Origin: CAYYIS01 sp964470965
GTDB lineage: Bacteria; JAAXHH01; JABIQT01
Length of the DNA stretch: 64,000 nucleotides
Reading direction: 5' to 3'
Assembly: GCA_964470965.1 (NCBI GenBank)
Contig: CAYYIS010000003.1
Span: forward strand, 1-64,000
How positions within the stretch are numbered: the stretch's first letter is position 1; each line of letters begins with the position of its first letter. The notes beneath the pieces are model-generated. The model searched no databases. It had not been told where the DNA came from and saw only the letters and a program-made list of their open reading frames with translations. Made by a program: the position numbers and the translations under genes. Positions 60,967-64,000 of the stretch are shown one piece after another.

Positions 60967-61796
60967 TAATCGATTGCCACACACATGCCTGGGATTACTG
61001 GCCCTATGAACCTGCCGTACCGGACCCGGAAAGTCGAAGCCTGGTAGAGCAACTGCTCTGGGAAATGGATCGCAATGGCGTGGATGTGTCCGTACTGGTC
61101 TGTGCCCGTATCGAGCACAACCCGAACAATAACGACTACGGCGCCGACTGTGTCCGTCGGTATCCGGACCGGCTGTTTCAGTTTGCGGACGTGGACTGCT
61201 CCTGGACCGACACCTACCACACACCTGGCGCGGTAGACCGGCTGGTAGAAGCCGTGGAGAAATATAACCTCAAGGGGTATACGCACTATTTGAAACAGGA
61301 CATGGAATGGTTCGAATCCACCGAAGGTATTGCTTTCTTCGAGAAGACGGCCGAGTTGAATCTAATTGCCAGCCTGGCGCTGGGTGCGGCCTGGCAGCCA
61401 GCGTTGCGTAAACTGGCCCTGCGGTTTCCGTCGATCCCGTTCCTTTGCCATCACATGTCCGGTGCCCGTGCCGGTGAGGAGCCGCCCCATGAAATCTTGA
61501 GCCAGATTCTCAAATCCGCCGAAGTGCCCAATATCCACATCAAGCTGTCCGGGTTCCAGTACGTATCCGAAGTGGCCTGGGAGTATCCCCATTCAGATGC
61601 CATGTGGATTGTCCGGAGGCTGTACGAGAATTTTGGTCCGGAGCGTCTGTGCTGGGCTTCCAACTATCCTCCGGTGGCTCTGGCCACCACCTACCAGCAG
61701 TCCTTGGAGGCGGTACGCACGCACTGCAGTTTTGTCGTCGAGAAAGATATGGAGTTGATTTTAGGAGGGAACATGCAGCGTCTGCTGGGGCTGTAA
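60963..61796 (+). CDS. amidohydrolase-2 family TIM-barrel hydrolase/decarboxylase
   Basis: This 277-residue protein begins MIIDCHTHAWDYWPYEP with the HxH metal motif, then ELLW-type helices, ALRFPSIPFLCHHMSGA with the metal-binding histidines, HIKLSGFQYVS, and LCWASNYPPVALA near the end, where the family usually has a catalytic aspartate. Here the corresponding position reads ASNYP, with Asn in place of the more common Asp. The family includes lactonases and decarboxylases such as sugar-lactone hydrolases. The ATG overlaps the sulfatase stop, with AGGAG upstream. A role in lactone opening after sulfatase action is a reasonable guess from context. Confidence 0.8.
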   Translation: MIIDCHTHAWDYWPYEPAVPDPESRSLVEQLLWEMDRNGVDVSVLVCARIEHNPNNNDYGADCVRRYPDRLFQFADVDCSWTDTYHTPGAVDRLVEAVEKYNLKGYTHYLKQDMEWFESTEGIAFFEKTAELNLIASLALGAAWQPALRKLALRFPSIPFLCHHMSGARAGEEPPHEILSQILKSAEVPNIHIKLSGFQYVSEVAWEYPHSDAMWIVRRLYENFGPERLCWASNYPPVALATTYQQSLEAVRTHCSFVVEKDMELILGGNMQRLLGL

Positions 61797-62127
61797 GAGA
61801 TCTGTTGTAATTTTCGAAGGATTCGTGCGGATTGGATGATGTAACCCGGCTTCCAAAGCTTGTCGCACCCGCACCTGGGGGAGCAATCCGTCAAGTGGGC
61901 AATAAAAAAAAAGTCCAGTGCCTTTTGCATGACCTTGCCGGCTGTCTGGGACCATCTCCGCAGGCCATCGTGTTCCGCCGTATCGGGAAGGGCAGATCGA
62001 GTAGACGCCCTTCATGGGTGCCCGACTTTCGTGCGATCACTTTCGCGACCTGTGCCGTGCATCGATAGGAACTGGGAATACTTCCTGTCTGGAGCACGGG
62101 CCAATATAATGAAAAGAGGATATATTC
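61797..62127. other. 331-base stretch, no gene recognised
   Basis: Open frames here are short and lack ribosome binding sites and motifs. An A9 run occurs at about 61906-61914. AGAGGA near the end (about 62115-62120) belongs to the following sulfatase. Confidence 0.4.
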
Positions 62128-63558
62128 TTGAGCAGACCCAACATTCTCTGGATATGCAGTGATCAGCAACGGTGGGACACGCTGGGATGCTACGGAAATG
62201 CGTGGGTGCACACGCCGCATATCGACCAACTGGCAGGTGGAGGCGTCCGGTTTGAGAATTGCTTTTCTCAGAGCCCGATCTGTACCCCGAGTCGGTCGAG
62301 TTTTCTCACTGGCCGGTATCCACGAACCACCCGCTGCCGCCAGAACGGGCAGGACATTCCAGAGGACGAAGTGCTGGTCACCCGGCTTTTGGCCGATGCC
62401 GGATACAATTGCGGGCTGGCCGGTAAGCTACACCTGTCTGCCTGCAACCCATCGGTTACCGAGACCATGGAGCGCCGCATTAACGACGGGTACCGGGATT
62501 TCCACTGGTCTCACGACTCCGAACCGGCCTGGACCACCAACGCCTACTACCAGTGGCTGGCTGAAAAAGGCGTGACCCGCGACTTGAAACCGCATCCAGA
62601 CTGCGAATACATTTCCCTCGGACCGCCTGCTGCGAACCATCAGACTACATGGTGCGCAGAGAAAACGATCGAATTCATAGAAGCGGCAGCTCAGCGCGAT
62701 GAGCCGTGGCTGTTTTCGGTCAATATCTTCGACCCGCACCACCGCTTCGATGCTCCAGAGGTTTATCTCAACCGTTACATGGACCGGCTTGATGACATCC
62801 CACTGCCTAATTTCGTGGAAGGGGAACTGGAGGACAAACCGCCCGTGCAGGCCCACGACCACGTAGACGGCTATCGCACCTACGGGTTGCCGTATCGTCA
62901 GATGAGCGACCGGGACCACCGTTACGTTAAGGCTTCCTACTGGGCCATGTGTGATCTAATCGACGAGCAGGTGGGGCGAATGGTGGAGACGTTGCGGCGT
63001 ACAGGGCAGTTGGACAACACCATAGTCATTTACATGTCGGATCATGGTGAAATGCTGGGGGATCATGGCCTGTACCTGAAAGGTCCATATTTCTACGAAC
63101 CGGCGGTGCGGGTGCCGCTGATCATCTCCTATCCGGACACCATTACACCGCGGACGAGCACCGCTCTGGTAGAATTGGCCGATCTGGCCCAAACGTTGCT
63201 TGACGCGGCCGGATTGCCACACCACCGAGGTATGCAGGGACGTTCCCTTTGGCCGTTGTTGCGGGGGCACTCGGATATCCATAGGGAAGACGTTTACTGC
63301 GAATATTACAACGCTAAGCCATCCTCCGCGGACAAGAGCGCGCAGACCACCATGGTGCGTACCTCACGCCACAAACTAACGGTAGACCACACCAACAATA
63401 CCGGCGAACTGTATGACCTCGCCGCCGACCCCAACGAATCCCGCAACATGTGGCATAAGCCATCGCACACAACGCTCAAAGCGGAGCTTCTTGCCCGGAT
63501 GTGCAACCGGATGGCGTGGACGGTCGACCCTCTGCCGGAGCGCCGTTCGCCATGGTAG
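62128..63558 (+). CDS. type I sulfatase
   Basis: This 476-residue sulfatase starts at TTG 62128 (SRPNILWICSDQQRWDTLGC), with AGAGGA about eight bases upstream. A nearby ATG is out of frame. The formylglycine motif is CTPSRSSFLTG. GLAGKLHLSACNPSV follows, with Leu in place of the Trp common in GKWHL. The second metal site is IYMSDHGEMLGDHGLYLK near residue 305. Core residues are present; no signal peptide. Substrate unknown. Confidence 0.9.
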   Translation: MSRPNILWICSDQQRWDTLGCYGNAWVHTPHIDQLAGGGVRFENCFSQSPICTPSRSSFLTGRYPRTTRCRQNGQDIPEDEVLVTRLLADAGYNCGLAGKLHLSACNPSVTETMERRINDGYRDFHWSHDSEPAWTTNAYYQWLAEKGVTRDLKPHPDCEYISLGPPAANHQTTWCAEKTIEFIEAAAQRDEPWLFSVNIFDPHHRFDAPEVYLNRYMDRLDDIPLPNFVEGELEDKPPVQAHDHVDGYRTYGLPYRQMSDRDHRYVKASYWAMCDLIDEQVGRMVETLRRTGQLDNTIVIYMSDHGEMLGDHGLYLKGPYFYEPAVRVPLIISYPDTITPRTSTALVELADLAQTLLDAAGLPHHRGMQGRSLWPLLRGHSDIHREDVYCEYYNAKPSSADKSAQTTMVRTSRHKLTVDHTNNTGELYDLAADPNESRNMWHKPSHTTLKAELLARMCNRMAWTVDPLPERRSPW

Positions 63559-63783
63559 GGAACTTGGTTGATGACACTACGCCTCACCGAGTTCTTGATT
63601 GACGAACAGCAAAGCCCATAGGAAAGCCGCGGAATTCCTTGATCCATCAGTACCTTGGAGAGGCGAAAGACCATACCCGGGAACGGTGGATTGAATAGGC
63701 TGTTGCTATTTACCCGCTGTGTAAGTATTTTGAAATTGAGATTTTATCATACGCTTACTGCAGAAATATGAGGAGGCTCCGGT

Positions 63784-64000
63784 ATCGATACGCCGAAAAA
63801 GAAGATGTCGCTGTCGACGGTTCGACAGGTGTTCTGGGAGATCATATGGCCGCGCAGGTTTCTGATTCTGCTCGGACTGGTCCTGATAATCATCAACCGC
63901 CTAGCGGGATTAGTGCTGCCGGGCTCCACAAAGTACCTGATCGATGAAGTAATCCTCAACAAAGATACGGAACTCCTTCAACTCATAATCCTTGCGGTCG
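63784..64000 (+). CDS. ABC transporter, N-terminal membrane part (cut by window end)
   Basis: The final 217 bases encode a hydrophobic N-terminus: RRFLILLGLVLIIINRLAGL followed by VLPGSTKYLIDEVI, the characteristic first helix and following loop of exporter-type ABC permease-ATPase fusions (MsbA-like). The gene runs off the window, so the ATPase domain is not seen. The frame opens after a TGA at 63769-63771. AGGAGG at 63771-63776 is seven bases from ATC 63784, whereas the first in-frame ATG (63805) is 28 bases away with only weak purines before it. I therefore start at ATC, with ATG 63805 as the alternative. Its substrate is unknown. Confidence 0.7.
   Translation, partial: MDTPKKKMSLSTVRQVFWEIIWPRRFLILLGLVLIIINRLAGLVLPGSTKYLIDEVILNKDTELLQLIILAV

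Overview
The window is a 64 kb piece of a draft, scaffolded bacterial genome. Two runs of exactly 100 N (6935-7034 and 43875-43974) mark scaffold joins, and both fall inside genes. TPR-GWxTD proteins, DUF2723 and YfhO membrane proteins, a DUF3187-type outer-membrane protein and many sulfatases together suggest a Gram-negative member of the FCB superphylum, perhaps Latescibacterota or a neighbour. This placement is inferred from gene content only. I saw no rRNA, tRNA, CRISPR array or intact insertion sequence.

Layout. (1) 97-19757, minus strand: a surface-polysaccharide cluster with YfhO, several GT4 and GT2 glycosyltransferases, a Wzx-type flippase, galE, a second epimerase, a polyprenyl-phosphate GT2, a YbhN-type protein and a DUF2723 protein. 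Three of its genes are broken (3891-4812, 7196-8291, 13053-13947). (2) 19812-24589, minus: a metallophosphoesterase and the riboflavin operon ribD-ribE-ribBA-ribH-nusB, with a strong promoter and no FMN riboswitch. (3) 24750-29582: a LytS/LytR two-component pair, a DUF3187-like barrel protein and ATP-type pckA. (4) 29689-41535: one sulfatase, then four tandem TPR-GWxTD paralogues plus the collapsed remains of a fifth. (5) 41740-45102: a small unknown protein, era, a coupled small ORF, a damaged M48 protease and a decayed Rad52-like gene. (6) 45321-53548: an amidohydrolase, a Tat-exported class V aminotransferase, a squalene-hopene-cyclase homologue lacking the catalytic acid motif, a beta-propeller protein, an acyltransferase and a response regulator fused to a class III cyclase. 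(7) 54002-64000: a PL26-like lyase, an M14-type zinc hydrolase, three sulfatases, an amidohydrolase and the start of an ABC transporter. This last part looks like a catabolic island for a sulfated plant- or algal-type polysaccharide.

The most unusual points are the GWxTD array with its deleted fifth copy; three genes whose best-supported start is AUC behind a Shine-Dalgarno sequence; the cyclase with DXDD changed to DIAN; a Rad52-like relic readable across frameshifts; and a lyase promoter whose -35 and -10 boxes each sit in a perfect palindrome, followed by a duplicated start region with a tiny upstream ORF. The many broken genes could be real decay or draft-assembly error. Some breaks are single-base homopolymer losses and others are larger events.
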